This document shows positions 10,676 to 22,145 of a stretch of 64,000 bases of DNA, in pieces. This stretch comes from Cycas panzhihuaensis (Eukaryota; Cycadophyta): assembly GCA_023213395.1 (NCBI GenBank), contig CM041465.1, positions 60,705,741-60,769,740 of the forward strand. The letters are read 5' to 3'. A program made the position numbers and the translations under genes. The notes under the pieces are model-generated. The model did no database searches, was not told the DNA's origin, and saw nothing but the letters and a program-made list of their open reading frames with translations. The first letter of the stretch is position 1; every line of letters starts with the position of its first letter.

Positions 10676-13491
10676 TGGAGTCGCATCTGCGGCATGGTCA
10701 CTATACTTGATAGGAATTGAGGTGGTCAACAGCTAAAGTTGGAGGTATGAATGGAGACCTCTAAGCAAAAAGGAACACCACACAGGGCATCTGTGCGCTA
10801 GAGCGTGAGTTCAAGACCTGTGAATGTCACCCAACTACCTTAGAGTGGATTTCAAATATGAGAGGGAAGACACACACAGGGGTATCCTAAGTGGTCCCAA
10901 AGAGGAAGGTCCTCCCATCCTTGGATGGCCAGAAGGGAAGAGGAGGAACCCCCAATGGAGAGGTTCCTATGACGAAAGAAGACAAGACAAAAGGGTTATA
11001 GGTGAAGAGCCTAGGACAAACGTAGGTAGGTTTCCCAAGGCTAATTAGTCTAAGTAAATCTAACCAAGGGAAGGAGTAAACAAAAAGGGCTAAAATCTAC
11101 TCTCTCTTTCTCTCTCTCTTTCATTCAACAACTAAAGGGCAAGAGAGAAAAGAACAAGCAACTTATATGCATTCAAGCAAGCAGCTGAATGAAGTGCAAT
11201 TATGGGTGTTTTCAGGCTAGATAGGAGAAAGGGGGAGGAATGCAGTCCCTACTATGCCCTTTTCCTATGAAGAACAAGCATACAATACACTTATGCAAAA
11301 TAAATATAAGTAGCTAATTTATTTCCCTTTTCACTTTTACGTGATCTATTAAACAAGTACAATAGATTTTAGATAAGAGCCCAAAGGAAGAGGGGTGGAT
11401 GGAGAGGGACGATGCGTACTCGGGAAGTGTAGCGGTTGATGAAGAACCTCACTTATGCGCAACGTATGCCCTCTCACCAATAGCTGGTGTATGACCAAGG
11501 TTGGTGTGGAAAATAGGGGCTTCCTTACCTTCCCCTTATAAAAGACAAAGCAAGATGGAAAAGTAAGGAAAGCAAGTAAATGTACCAAGAAGCAAGCAAA
11601 GTGGAAGAGAAAAGAAGGGTGAAGGCTTACCCGAAGTCGTACGTCCTTCCTCTTCATGGACGTTGCTTCAAACCTACATCCACAAGAGTCTTTCCCTTCC
11701 AAGAAAGGGCTGCAAGAAACTATATATGCAAATATATGATATAAATACTAAAATATTATATTTTAGATTAGAGTAACTACTACTAAAAATAGTTTTGCTT
11801 TCCTCAAAGTAAAACCACACATACCAAGCAAGAAGGGTAAGGGTATCCTTATGATGGAAAAACCCTTTGCTAAAGGTTCTCCACATAGCCTCAAAGTACA
11901 ACAAGGTAAGGGTTATGTGATAGTCTATGGATAGCCAATAAGCATAGGGATGAATGGAGCAAGATGTTGGAGAGATGCTAAGGTAATAGAGTCGCTATAG
12001 ACAGCGAATCACCACACAAGTCTCACCAAAGATCCTAATGGATACCAGGCAAGGTTAGGGGTATGAAGAAGGCCCAAAAGAAGGGCGTACAGGCCTAGAA
12101 TCAACGCAATAAGGGATACATATGCTGATATCCAATGCAGGCCAAGATTCCACCCACTTCTAGTTAACTCAAGTAAAGCATGGGCACATGAGAAGAAGGA
12201 TGGGAAGGGGTTTTCCCTTGGGAGTAGATCTAATTAGGACAAATCCTGCCTTACTCCCTTCACCCGATTCTTGTGAGCCTTCTCTCGCAGCTTTCTTAAA
12301 GAAAACCAATAGAGAAATGAGATGGAAATTGAAGGATACAGAGCCAAACATAAGGAAAGACAATCCTTACTACAGCCAAAGGGCAAAAGAGAAGGAAAAA
12401 TACACGTTCAAATAGGTTCTAATGGAACAAATACATATTAAATCATGAAAATAAGATAAAGGATACCTACTAGGCTGAGTTTCAGGCAGATTTTCCCCTA
12501 CAACTAGCGGGAGGGAGAAGGTCCTGCAAGGCTTGCATGGTATTCCCCAAAGTGGGGATGTAGAGGACACTCATTGGGCAAAGTTGAGGAAGAACCAAAG
12601 AGATGTTGCTTGGAAATGCTTGGAGAAGGGTCTGCCATCATAGAACAAAGATGTTACAGGCAGATCCTGAGCTAGAAAAATAGAAAATGCAGAATTGTAG
12701 GCACACATATGGAGGAGAGGAGGAAGAGAGTAGAAACACATCAGTAGAATGTGATGTTTGAGAGCCAAGAGATGTGAAATGATGAACTTTTTAGGATTTA
12801 TACTCATCTCAAACCTAATCGAGCAATTAGGGTGCGAATAGGGATAAATTGGTCACTTGTCCACATGGTAATTCTGTGAAAAAAGTGAGAATTTCCATGA
12901 TAGATAAAAAAAATAAAGTGCAATAGTTGCACCACAGTAAACTTCATGGTATCACGATAAACTTCACGGTACCACTTAGTTTATAGCAGTTCGAGACCAA
13001 AAAGCCAAAATGGCAATGGTCAAGGTTCTGGGAGCCTTAAAAGATGTGTAGTAGGCCTAGGAGGGGCTGACCCTCCTGTCCAGGTGGCTAGGGACAATCT
13101 GGAAGGCATATGAACTAGACCAAATGAAGCATCAAGGGCTAGAATCCCCAGAAATGTCGTGATAGGGACACAAGATCAGGGTATAAATGGCTCATACAAG
13201 TCGAGTGAGGCTTCAAGTGATGTGGAGGTGGTGCAGAGGGTCATGGAGTGCCATGGGGATGCCTACCTTACAGAAAGGTAGGTTCTGCAGGTTGTCATAA
13301 GCTCACAATACGACAAGCAACATGATCAAGCAATGGATGCAAGGCAATCATACAAATGAAGTAGTCAATCATGTAATGAGGCAATACTCTTGTCTACCTT
13401 TCCAAAGAAATAGTAAAAATGAAAAGGGAGAAGCATACATATGCTTACCTGAGCTGACCTATCTATATCCATTCCTGGTAGCCGGGAAACA
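10676..13491 (-). repeat. Tat-B 3' LTR (left copy)
   Basis: On the plus strand it starts TGGAGTCGCATCTGCGGCAT and ends GGTAGCCGGGAAACA; it pairs along its length with 25054-27836. It carries a short CT-rich tract near 11100, the CTCAGGTAAGC donor-like word near its sense start (about 13450), and paired motifs around 12930-12990 containing TTCATGGTA and TTCACGGTACC. Open frames inside are not shared as proteins between the copies. Confidence 0.9.
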
Positions 13492-13503
13492 TTGCCCCCT
13501 TGG
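13492..13503 (-). promoter_or_regulatory. Tat-B polypurine tract
   Basis: On the sense strand ACCAAGGGGGCAA directly precedes the LTR start TGTTTCC. Its position and purine content fit the plus-strand primer of reverse transcription. Tat-A has the shorter ACCAAGGCGG at the same place. Confidence 0.6.
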
Positions 13504-13934
13504 TAGTAGAGCCACGTCGCTCGGAAGCATGGTGTGATGGCAAATGTTGGCAACAAACTGTCAGTAGCATATGTATGTATATATATCAATCATGATCATA
13601 ACAAAAGCCAAGGGTGCCGATGAGTGTCATGGTAGAACGCGTGGATATGAGGACAGGGGTGAAGACAACATAGAGGCTGCCTATGTGTCAACCGAGAATC
13701 GACTGGAAGTTATGAAGGATGAGGGGGATGCTCCCCATCATAAGAGTGCAAAGAGAAGTGCATGATGATATCAAGAGAAAAGGGTAAACGAGTAAACCTG
13801 ATAATTGCCATAGTTTAACCTCATTAGCAGCTAGATTTCAGAGGTACGAGCAGACCACAAAATGAAATACAAAATAGCCTGAGACTTGGGTGACAAGATG
13901 ACTGGGCAAGTCTTTCAAGGGCGGTCAATAAGAA
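13504..13934. other. Tat-B non-coding stretch between polypurine tract and RNase HI domain
   Basis: No conserved protein is seen on either strand. The equivalent part of Tat-A (33203-33593) is alignable, so it belongs to the element. Confidence 0.5.
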
Positions 13935-14337
13935 GAGTGAGATGACGCTCAACAATGAGATAAATGAGGCTACCCGCCTCAGCGTTGAGAGCCCAAGGGA
14001 TGTGTCAAATGTTGACAAACTAAAAATAAGCCAATATGGACCTAGCGGTCAAAGTGAGGGCTCTCAAGCATGGGCATCGTACCTGGTAAACCTAGGTGAG
14101 ATGAGACACCACCACCTGGGAGTCACAAAGAAGGATAATAGATCCATGGTGAAAGTAGAGTGCATTAGTGAGGGGTTCAATAACGACCATATATTCGGCT
14201 TCGTTATTGGTGGCCTCGGGGAGGAAGATTCTGGAACATAGAAAATCATGTCTGGAAGGGTCACGAAGAATCCATGCAGTGGTGGAGGGGCCAGGATTAC
14301 CACTGCTTTCACCGTCTGTGAAGATGAAGAGAGTCAT
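13935..14337 (-). pseudogene. Tat-B second RNase H (RNase HI-like) domain
   Basis: The minus strand encodes a cellular-type RNase HI fold unlike the RT-linked one at 19.5 kb. From residue 1: FTDGESSGNPGPSTTAW (first catalytic Asp), PEATNNEAEYMVVIEPL (catalytic Glu in NNEAEY) and LLCDSQVVVSHLT (third acid). After a frameshift it continues NIxHIPWALNAEAGSL, the C-terminal HIP-N-A block, where the usual Asp is Gly. Tat elements are known to carry an extra archaeal-like RNase H, but next to RT-RNase H. Here it lies beyond integrase and the antisense gene. It has one frameshift and stops. Confidence 0.8.
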
Positions 14338-14876
14338 GGACGAGAAAAGAAAGTGTCTTGGTAGAGAAAATGTATAATAGAGTTAGAGTCGAAGAAAAAG
14401 AGCATCGTATGGCAAGCAATAATGGCCGTGAAGGGTAGGAGGACCCGGCAATGAGGTTACCCAAAGACAAGAGTAGACTATCTGACCATTAGCAGAGAGC
14501 AGGCGGCAAAAAGGGCACCCTAGGATTCCAAAGGTTACTTAAGAAAGCAAAGAATGATCCTGTACGGGGGAGTGTTCCCTTTGGAGACCTTAGAGGCAGG
14601 AATAGGCTGCGAAAACGAGTATAGGATGGCAAAACAAGCCAAACAAGTATAAACTCAGGCATGCACGAGAGTAGCATGCAAAACGAAATAGAAGGGCCCT
14701 AACAAAAGATGCATCAGTGAGGCGCCATTAATGCACCTGAAGGAATGAGCAAAATGAAGGCTATGGAAGTGCAATGGGAAACAGGGCCAGAAGGCAATGA
14801 TGATCGGGGATGAGAAACAATCTCAAGGGCTGCCTTAAAAGTGAAAATAGAGAAAGAGCCTATCGAGGCCCCTACC
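14338..14876. other. Tat-B region upstream of the antisense gene promoter
   Basis: No conserved frame on either strand. It aligns with 34006-34500 of Tat-A. It may hold the upstream promoter region of the plus-strand gene. Confidence 0.4.
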
Positions 14877-14884
14877 TATATAAG
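14877..14884 (+). promoter_or_regulatory. Candidate TATA box of the antisense gene, Tat-B
   Basis: TATATAAG lies on the plus strand about 650 bases upstream of the PMD-coding exon. The same place in Tat-A has TATATAAA (34501-34508). Conservation of the box between two diverged copies supports a real promoter for the plus-strand gene. Confidence 0.55.
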
Positions 14885-15535
14885 AAAAACCGATAAAATA
14901 GGATTCATTTTCATGGGCTCATGAATGAATTCAGAGCCCTTCCCTTATATAGCAGAGCACCGCCTAACTTCAGAGGCACATAGAGGGAGATCCGGCCATT
15001 AGATCATGACCAAGAGACAATCATTGAGACTAAGACGGTGAGATAGCGACAACCTAACTAGATCCAATGAGTGGATCATCGAAACCATATCCCATCTTAT
15101 TATTTAAATTTCATTACTTTTTATTATTTTTATATAGTTTTTTGGGACCCATATAGGCGAAAAATGATCTTGAGGAGTCTAAACTAGACCTAGAGAGAGG
15201 CGGGACTGGGGCATTAGGTAGCCCTAGACCTAGTGGGCCTAGCTATGGCCCGCTAGGGAATACGTTTTTGAGTTTTTAAGGCGGGAAACCCCCCCTTTTG
15301 GGGGGGTGACTTTTGCACCACGATAAAGATCGCAGTGTCATGATCTTTGCCGTAAGACCGAGGCCAATCTCTATGGTATTGTGAAGTTTGGTATGGTGCA
15401 AAGGCAAGGCTGATGAAAAATAAAGATGGGGGCCTAAGGGTCCCCAAATCTCAACTGAATGAGGTCGAGAGATAGTCTAGAGGATGTGGGGGTAAGCATG
15501 AGTCAGGGTCTGATTTGTTTCATGGTATTTTTCAG
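14885..15535 (+). pseudogene. Antisense PMD gene, Tat-B: exon 1 and first intron (decayed)
   Basis: It aligns with exon 1 of the better Tat-A copy. The ATGGATTC start of Tat-A is ATAGGATTC here, and the donor CCA-GTGAGT is CCA-ATGAGT (about 15067), so the GT of the donor is lost. The acceptor is intact: a pyrimidine stretch and TTTTTCAG ending at 15535. A hairpin-forming segment lies at 15325-15348 within the intron. Confidence 0.5.
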
Positions 15536-17458
15536 GTGGTGATCACAGTAGAGAACCGTGAGAATATAGGTATGGCCATGTTGAGTTTCATAGAGATGAT
15601 GACTTGTGAGGATAGGCAGATCTTAGCAAGGTGTGGCCTATTGAAGGTCACAAGGATACCTCAATACACTTTGGATTAGAGGCTACTAGTAGATATTGTA
15701 TCTCATTGGGATAGACAGAGGCATATCTTCCATCTACCCCAAGTAGGAGATGTATCAGTGACACCAAGAGGATATTGGGGGCTGCTAGTGACAGGGAGGC
15801 TGACAACACTAGGGGCACTGCCTAGTAATGAGGTAACACACAGGGAGGCTGTGACATTCTTCACCAGCTCAGAAAGGTGGGAAAGAAGAGGTATCCCTCT
15901 CTAGAGCATGGTGATGTTAGGAATTCCTCATGTGAGGAAGTTAATCACATTGTGCATTCTATTTTAGATATCCCAGAAATAGAACTATAGGGACATACCG
16001 GGTAGCTGGATGGATGTGGCACAGAGATGTGAGGCTGGGAAGAGAATGGATTGGGCCACCCTCATAGCGGCGAACCTCATCGCACATCTAGACGCTATTC
16101 AAGCAGCAGGGAAGGGTGGTCTATCATATAACGCCATATTGCAGTGCTAGTTTTTTGACCACTTTAGAGTAGTGGCACCGACGGGGGGAGTACACCCCGT
16201 CTCAGAGTGGGCCCCCATGGTATATAGATGGTAGACTAAATTCAGGGGGACTGAGGACTAGGCACATGTCTGTCACTTGGTGGAGGTCACATTACTAAAC
16301 CTCCTCACCATGACTGACTATACATGAGACCCATACAGAGCAGTGAGATGGGACAACAATGACAAGGCAGGCGGGGCAGGAGTGGCCCCGGGAGATGATG
16401 GTAGAGATGGAGGTGATGGGGCTGGCCCATCATGAGTTGTAGGAGAGGCAGGTCCATCAGGGACTGCAGGTGGAGAGGCAGGTCCATCAGGGACCACAGG
16501 AAGAGAGGCAGGTCCCTCAAGAGCTACGGAGGAGAGTAGGGACCCAGTGACACGAGCCCGTAGGTTGTGGATCGTCGGGAGATGTGGAGAGGCAGCTGCA
16601 CTAGCACAGGAGAGGAGGGACACCCTAGTAGCTGAGGCAGTGGCTGGGGAGGTACTAGTGGAGGAGGAGGTACCTGTAGCTGGTGGAGTGCCTAGGGCAA
16701 GGGCAGTTACTCAAGTCGAGGAGCTGGCAGCCACACCAGGTGAGATACGACTTTCTCCTGTTATTGTTTGATTGCTAGATGTATATATGTTGTTTAGTTT
16801 TAGTTTAGCATGTATATGGACACGTACTGACATGTGACATATTGGATTTGTAGGTATAATAGATATCTAGAGACTGGTGGAGGCAGCAGTCTAGGATATG
16901 TTCCCCCGGGCCTACGCGAAGGGGCAACCTCCCATCTAGATAGGTGATGAGCCCATATCGGCAGACACCCATACGGCAGCACTCGCCCCATTGGTGAGGG
17001 CAAGGGATGTATAGATTGCAAAGTCTTAGGAGTATAAGGCATGTGTGAGACACCTTTAGGCAGAGCTAGATATGACCCGAGTTGAGAGGGATGCTCTATA
17101 GAGTCAGGTACAGGTGTTGGAGGCTCAGGGAGGAGCTAAAGGGGATGCAGAGAGTCGCATCCGATTAGCAGTGATGGAGGAGTATCTCTAGGGGATGGAG
17201 GAGAGGCTCCTTAGTGTAGAGGGTGATCAAGATCTTATCTAGGCCCGATATGATCGACTGGTGGATAAGGTAACCTCAAGATCATTGCGGAGTAGGACAT
17301 ATATTCATACGGCGACGATGACCCCCAGGAGGCCACGGGATGAGGGGAGCGAGGCAGGGAGCTCCCAGAGGCATAGGAGGAGCCTAGAAGGGATGTGGTC
17401 CCCAGGAGAGGGATCATATCAGCTAGGAGATAATATCCCAGGGGTGGGGCAACAATAG
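15536..17458 (+). pseudogene. Antisense PMD-like gene, Tat-B: exons 2 and 3
   Basis: Exon 2 (15536-16739) begins VVITVENRENIGMAMLSF, continues LVDIVSHWDRQRHIFHLPQ and VTPRG, and matches the plant mobile domain pattern (W-x-F-HLP-G-x-VTPRD-x-x-x-LG). Later it has AHLDAIQAAGKGGLSYNAIL and FFDHFRVVAPTGG, then a repetitive Gly/Pro/Ala part. A 114-base GT-AG intron (16740-16853) follows. Exon 3 encodes a Glu/Arg-rich, probably coiled-coil tail ending RRSLEGMWSPGEGS and stops at 17456-17458. Stops are mostly TAG at Trp or Gln positions. PMD proteins act in plant gene silencing or derive from transposons; the role here is unknown. Confidence 0.7.
16740..16853 (+). other. Intron in the antisense PMD gene, Tat-B
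   Basis: The donor is CCAG-GTGAGATAC and the acceptor GATTTGTAG-G after an AT- and T-rich stretch. The flanking frames are coding on both sides and the intron interior is not. Tat-A has the matching donor GCAG-GTAAGA at 36352. An intron can persist here because the gene is antisense to the genomic RNA of the element. Confidence 0.65.
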
Positions 17459-18199
17459 AGTAGAGTAGTAGGAGTTTTATTTTTTAGACAAGGGAAAACA
17501 CGGACCTCTAGGGAGTCACCATATGTAGTCACATGATTGTACCCTCCCTGTAAGGACTCTAGCTTCTCACGAATGATGTACCATACCATTTGTACAATAT
17601 GACACATGATTTTTTATTTTTTTATGTATATAGATGGGGTGATTGATACCCCATTTGATGTATGATGATGTGTATCATAATATATAATGGATGATGTGTA
17701 TGTTTATATTTACATGTATATATATATATGTGTATGAGGGTGCACAAATGCACGAGGATATGGTTGGTGATGTTTTGAGCTAATCATTGTATGATTTTTA
17801 TGTTATGATATTTATTTGATCTATACATATTTCCTTTCATGTAGGGCCATATTCCTAGCAGAGACACACATGTTTACCATGAGTGATGGCGATAGATACA
17901 TGTGAGGCTAGGAGATAGGGCATCACATATGTCCACATGGGAGCATAGTGGGATATGCAAAGGAAATGCCAATGGGAGGGGAGTGACGACACTCCAGAGC
18001 GTCATCCTAATTGGGGGCATTGCCCAAATAGGAGGACAAGGTTCCTAGAGAAATGGGAATAAGGGTTCCATGGGAGGAACAAAAAACAAATGAGAGGGCC
18101 ACCCTAAGTCATCATTCTGCCTATGGCTAGGAGGAATGGGAACAAGCTTAGGATGGTAGTTTAGGCTCATTTCAAAGCATGGAAAAGATAATGAAGAAA
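17459..18199. other. Tat-B space between convergent antisense gene and integrase ends
   Basis: Holds the 3' ends of the plus-strand PMD gene and the minus-strand pol frame. It is non-coding, with short TA/TG-rich stretches (about 17695-17740). It aligns with 37040-37693 of Tat-A. Confidence 0.5.
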
Positions 18200-19359
18200 T
18201 CATGTGTAGATTTTTTTGAGGAATTTCCCGTTAACGACTTTCTCAAATTCAAGGCCCTCCATGGTGGTGATCCTATAGGCATCATTATCAAGACTCTCAA
18301 GAATGACAAAGGGACCGACCCATTTGGGCCTAAATTTAGTCAAGAAGTCATGGAGATATTCCAGCTTGAGGACATGGTCCCCAGGATACAAAGGACAAGA
18401 ATGAAGGTTTTTATCATAAGTCCTTTGTGAATGGGCTTTAGACACGAGATTAGCCTAGTAAGCAGCTAGACATCTCTCATCCAAGGCTTCAAGGTCTAAG
18501 AGGCAATCCTGATGGATAGACTCCCCATCGATAAGACCTCAAAGAGAAACTCATAGAGAAGGGATCTCCACTTCCAATGGGAGTACCGCCTCGGTCCTGT
18601 AAACTAGGGAGAATGGAGTCATTCCCATAGTAGCACAGATAGAGGTACGATATGCCCATAAGGCAGAAGGGAGTTGGAGGTGTCAATCTCTTTGCGATTG
18701 AGTAATGATTTTCTTTAAGATATTGATAAGAGTTTTGTTAAATGATTCAACATGACCATTTGCCTAGGGGTAATAAGGAGAAGAGGTCATGTGAGAGATC
18801 TTGAATTTCTCACAAAGTTCATCCATCTCCTTGTTATAAAAAAGGGTTCCATTGTCTTTAATCAAGACATCAGGAATCCCAAAGTGATAAATGATATACT
18901 GGTAGACGAAAGTAGTTATCATTTGCTAGGGGTAGTAATCAAACGAATGGCTTCTACCTATTTCGTAAAGTACTCCATGGCAGTCAAGATGAACTTGTTT
19001 ACGATGAAGAGGGTGGTGATATGGCCCCGATGAGGTCTAAACCCTATTGAGCGAAGGGCCATGGAGATATGATGGGATGAAGAGCCTCAGAAGGTACGCG
19101 AGAGATGTTGGCATACTCTTGGCATCGCTGACATCTCAAGGCATAGGCATGGGCATCCTTGAAGAGGGACGACCAATCATAGCTCATTCAAAGGATCCTC
19201 TGGGCCATGGATTAGCCCCCAAAGTGGCCCCCACAAATTCCATGGTGGTATTCGTGAAATATCTGGTCCACTTCGTTGGGTGTAACGTAATGGAGGAGGA
19301 TCCCATCAAAGGATCTCTTGTACAATACTTCATCCATGAGGAAGTATTGCCTAGCGGTG
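18200..19359 (-). pseudogene. Tat-B integrase
   Basis: The N-terminal zinc region ends YHHGICGGHFGG (HH part) near 19215. The core carries IKDNGTLFYNKEMDELCEKF (second Asp) and HVESFNKTL (catalytic Glu). MTPFSLVYRTEAVLPLEVEI and LDLEALDE-type sequence follow. The last 81 residues read HVLKLEYLHDFLTKF then KWVGPFVILESLDNDAYRI, the chromodomain-less integrase end, finishing KKIYT at 18200. The region of the first Asp is frameshifted (PLHRKQVHLDCHGVLYEIG). Several TAG codons are present. The enzyme would insert cDNA; this copy is broken. Confidence 0.85.
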
Positions 19360-20960
19360 GTCTGAATGCATGACCTAACCTTGTTACTAACTTTTGGGTA
19401 GTATTGCTGCTGAGTAAGGTATTGCACTATGTCACCATACCACTCACTATCAATGAGTGGATGGGAAGGAGTGTCCTGAATAGTCAAGATAGACTCATCA
19501 GGAAGAGAGTCATCAATGGGAGCATTGAATGAGTTAGAGATGGGGGCATCTGCAAGATGTTCCTCTACTACCATCCCTTTCTTCAATTTCCTGTTAACAA
19601 TGTGGAGATTAAATTCTAGAAGGAGGACAGCCCAACGACTAACCCTACCTGTCAGGTCAGAATAGGTAAGTAGATAGCACAAGGGATCAGATTGAACAAT
19701 TACCTTGGTAGTGTTCGTGAGCAAGTAATGCGTAAACTTCTTAGTTGCATGAACCAAGGAGAGGCATCTCTTCTCGGCTGGAGAGTAGTTGAGCTTGATA
19801 GCCACGAGAGTGCGGCTAATGAAGTAGATAGCCTTCTCGACTCCTGAATTATCCTCTTGGGCTAGCATAGCACCTAAGGACTCATCGGTCACCAAGATAT
19901 AGAGAATGAAAGGCCTATTAAAGTAAGGAGGCACCAACGTCAGAGTAGAAGCAAGGGCTTCCTTAAGTCCTTCGAAAGCTTGTTGGGCCTTAGCTGACCA
20001 AACAAACGAGGCTCCCTTCTTTAATAGGTTAGTAAGAGGTTTGGCATTCACAGTGAAGTTTGCTAGGAAATGCCTAAGGAATCTAACCCTACCTAGAAAC
20101 GACTTAATCTGTCATTGAGTTCTAGGTGGCGGCATATTAAGGATCGCCTTGACTTTGTCAAGGTCAATTTGAATTCCTTGCTTTGACATAAGGAACCCAA
20201 GGAGTTTGATAGAAGTGATGGCAAACACGCATTTGAGTGGATTAAGACTTACGTAGTACTTACGGCATCGTGTGAAGATGGCCCACAAGTCTGAAGGGTG
20301 ATGGGCTCTAATGCACAAGAGACCCATCATGTCATCCATAAAGACCTCCAACGTGTTATTAATAAGGTCATGGAAGATGAAATGCATCACCCTTTGATAA
20401 GTGGCGCCTACATTTTTTAGTCTGAAGGGTATTACCTTGTACATAAAAGTACCCCACGGGGTGGTGAAGGCTGTCTTATGGTAGTCTTCTAGGGAGATTT
20501 GAATTTGGTTGTAACCAGAGAAGCTATCCATTAAGGACATGACTTCGAACCTAGCAGTTTGATCAATGATCTGATCGATAAAAGGGAGTGGGGAATTATC
20601 CTTAGGACATGCATTGTTGATGTCACAGAAGTCAACACATATCTAGATGGTCCCATTCTTTTTAGCAACGGGAACGATGTTAGACACCCATTTAGGGTAG
20701 TTGATAGAAGTGATGAGTCCTGCATCTAGGAGTTTCTCAACCTCTATTTTGGTAATGGCTGAGAGTTTATGATGAAGTGGACATTATTTCTGGTGCACGG
20801 GGTGAACGCTAGGAATGGTAGTCAGGTTGTGGGTGATAATGGAGGGGTTGATTCCCTTCATGTCAGAGTAATCCCATGCAAAAATATCTCAGAACTCCTG
20901 AAATAAAAGGGAGTATTCCCTTACCTCATTAGGGGAGCATTCCTCCCCCATCTTAATGAC
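19360..20960 (-). pseudogene. Tat-B reverse transcriptase and RNase H
   Basis: RT shows LLDAGLITSINYPKWVSNIV, VPVAKKNGTI, FCDINNACPKDNSPLPFIDQ, MSLMDSFSGYNQIQI, TAFTTPWGTFMYKVIPF and VFMDDMMG (catalytic DD). Connection and RNase H follow in one 279-residue open stretch: VWSAKAQQAFEGLKEAL, LYILVTDESLGAMLAQED (first Asp), AIYFISRTL, NYSPAEKRCLSLVHATKKF and GRVSRWAVLLLEFNLHIVNR. The sequence passes from RNase H straight to the integrase zinc region with no second RNase H between. Stops and one frameshift break the RT part. Confidence 0.85.
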
Positions 20961-21860
20961 CTTACCCAGGGTGAGGACTATGTCCTTGGTTGCCCCCATG
21001 CACATAGCATTCCCCTCCTCGAAATAAAGGGGGGCAAGGTCAACAGGAGGAGATAGAATAGGAGATGGGATTGGGTTGGCAAGAGTGGACCTAATTGTGA
21101 AGACCTTCTAGTGGCCAAGTCTATGGTGACCAGAAGGAAGGTTGGGCATAAAGTTCGCTAAGTGCTCAAGAAGAGCCTCATCATCTTCGAAGTAATCCAC
21201 CTCGTAGATGATCTTACTTCAAATAGATGAGGTGTGAGAGGAAGTGGGAGTGATGGGACCATGGTGGTCAGCAGACTGCCCAATATCCCCAAAAGACTCT
21301 AGGGAAGAGTCAGGAAGAGGCCCCTCATAAGGGGCAAAAGGAAGTTCCTCGGAATAATCACCTATGGGGGGTGATGAAGAGGAAGAGTCAAGGATCAATG
21401 GGTCAATGCATGCAATAATATGTGACACAAGGGGATGATCGATCTCTCCAACAAGGGGAGTTTTAGGTTGGGACCTATAACAGGAAGAGTGTCTCCTACT
21501 AGTGCAAAGGAAGGAAATAGGGTGAGGTAAGTCCTCGTCCTTGCCATGGGACTCGTCATTGCTGAACATGGTAAGGTACCCATAGATTCTAACACTAATA
21601 GGAGGGAAACAAATAAGGCACAAGGAAGAAGATGTGAGATCTCCTTCAGGATGAGATGAAGCGGGAATGCCGATAGAACAGGCCAAGGTATGGGTAGAAG
21701 GGATTTTGTGCTCCTTCACATGACCATGGCTTGGTTGGTTGGTTTGATGAGATTGTTTAACAGGTGGGTGTTCGTAGGAAACAACCCTCATTTACCCATC
21801 ATGGATGAACTTAATTTGCCCCCAGCAGGTCAAATACATAGCTCCCATTTGATCGAGCCA
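20961..21860 (-). pseudogene. Tat-B protease-RT linker
   Basis: A long linker characteristic of this family, with a 190-residue open stretch (21219-21791) rich in Ser, Pro, Asp and Glu. It includes TLACSIGIPASSHPEGD, SFLCTSRRHSSCYRS and SSSSSPPIGDYSEELPFAP, and further on FEDDEALLEHLANFMPNL. Equivalent text is present in Tat-A and Tat-C. No known domain; it is probably a spacer in the polyprotein. Confidence 0.65.
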
Positions 21861-22145
21861 TGGTCAACCCAAAAGAAGATTGTAGTCGACATCTACATCG
21901 AGGACTATAATGTCGGTGAGGATGGTCTTATCCTCAAGACTGAGAGGGATTGAAACAGATCCTAAGGGAGTCTTCTCACTACCATCGTAGCCTTGACATT
22001 GCCATGGAACAGGTTCTAAGGTAGAAATATTAAGCTCTTGCATAACATGCAAGGGCATGCCATTAACGGAAGAACCATTATTGACAACAGTCCTTTACAA
22101 AGTGCAATCGGGTGTATCAATAGTAATAGTGAAAGGGAAGTTCCA
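21861..22145 (-). pseudogene. Tat-B aspartic protease
   Basis: The retropepsin core reads VVNNGSSVNGMPLHVMQEL, then ILTDIIVLDVDVDYNLLLG, PWLDQMGAM and WGQIKFIHDG. Tat-A has VVDNGSSVN at the same place, so the catalytic Asp is Asn here (GAC to AAT). The protease would cut Gag-Pol into mature proteins; this copy is inactive. Confidence 0.8.

Noticed and set aside
11349-11702. 117-residue minus-strand open frame, with a similar one at 25718-26026
   Set aside because: Both lie at the same place in the two Tat-B LTRs; the repetition is due to LTR identity. The text is hydrophobic and low in conservation, with no family match.
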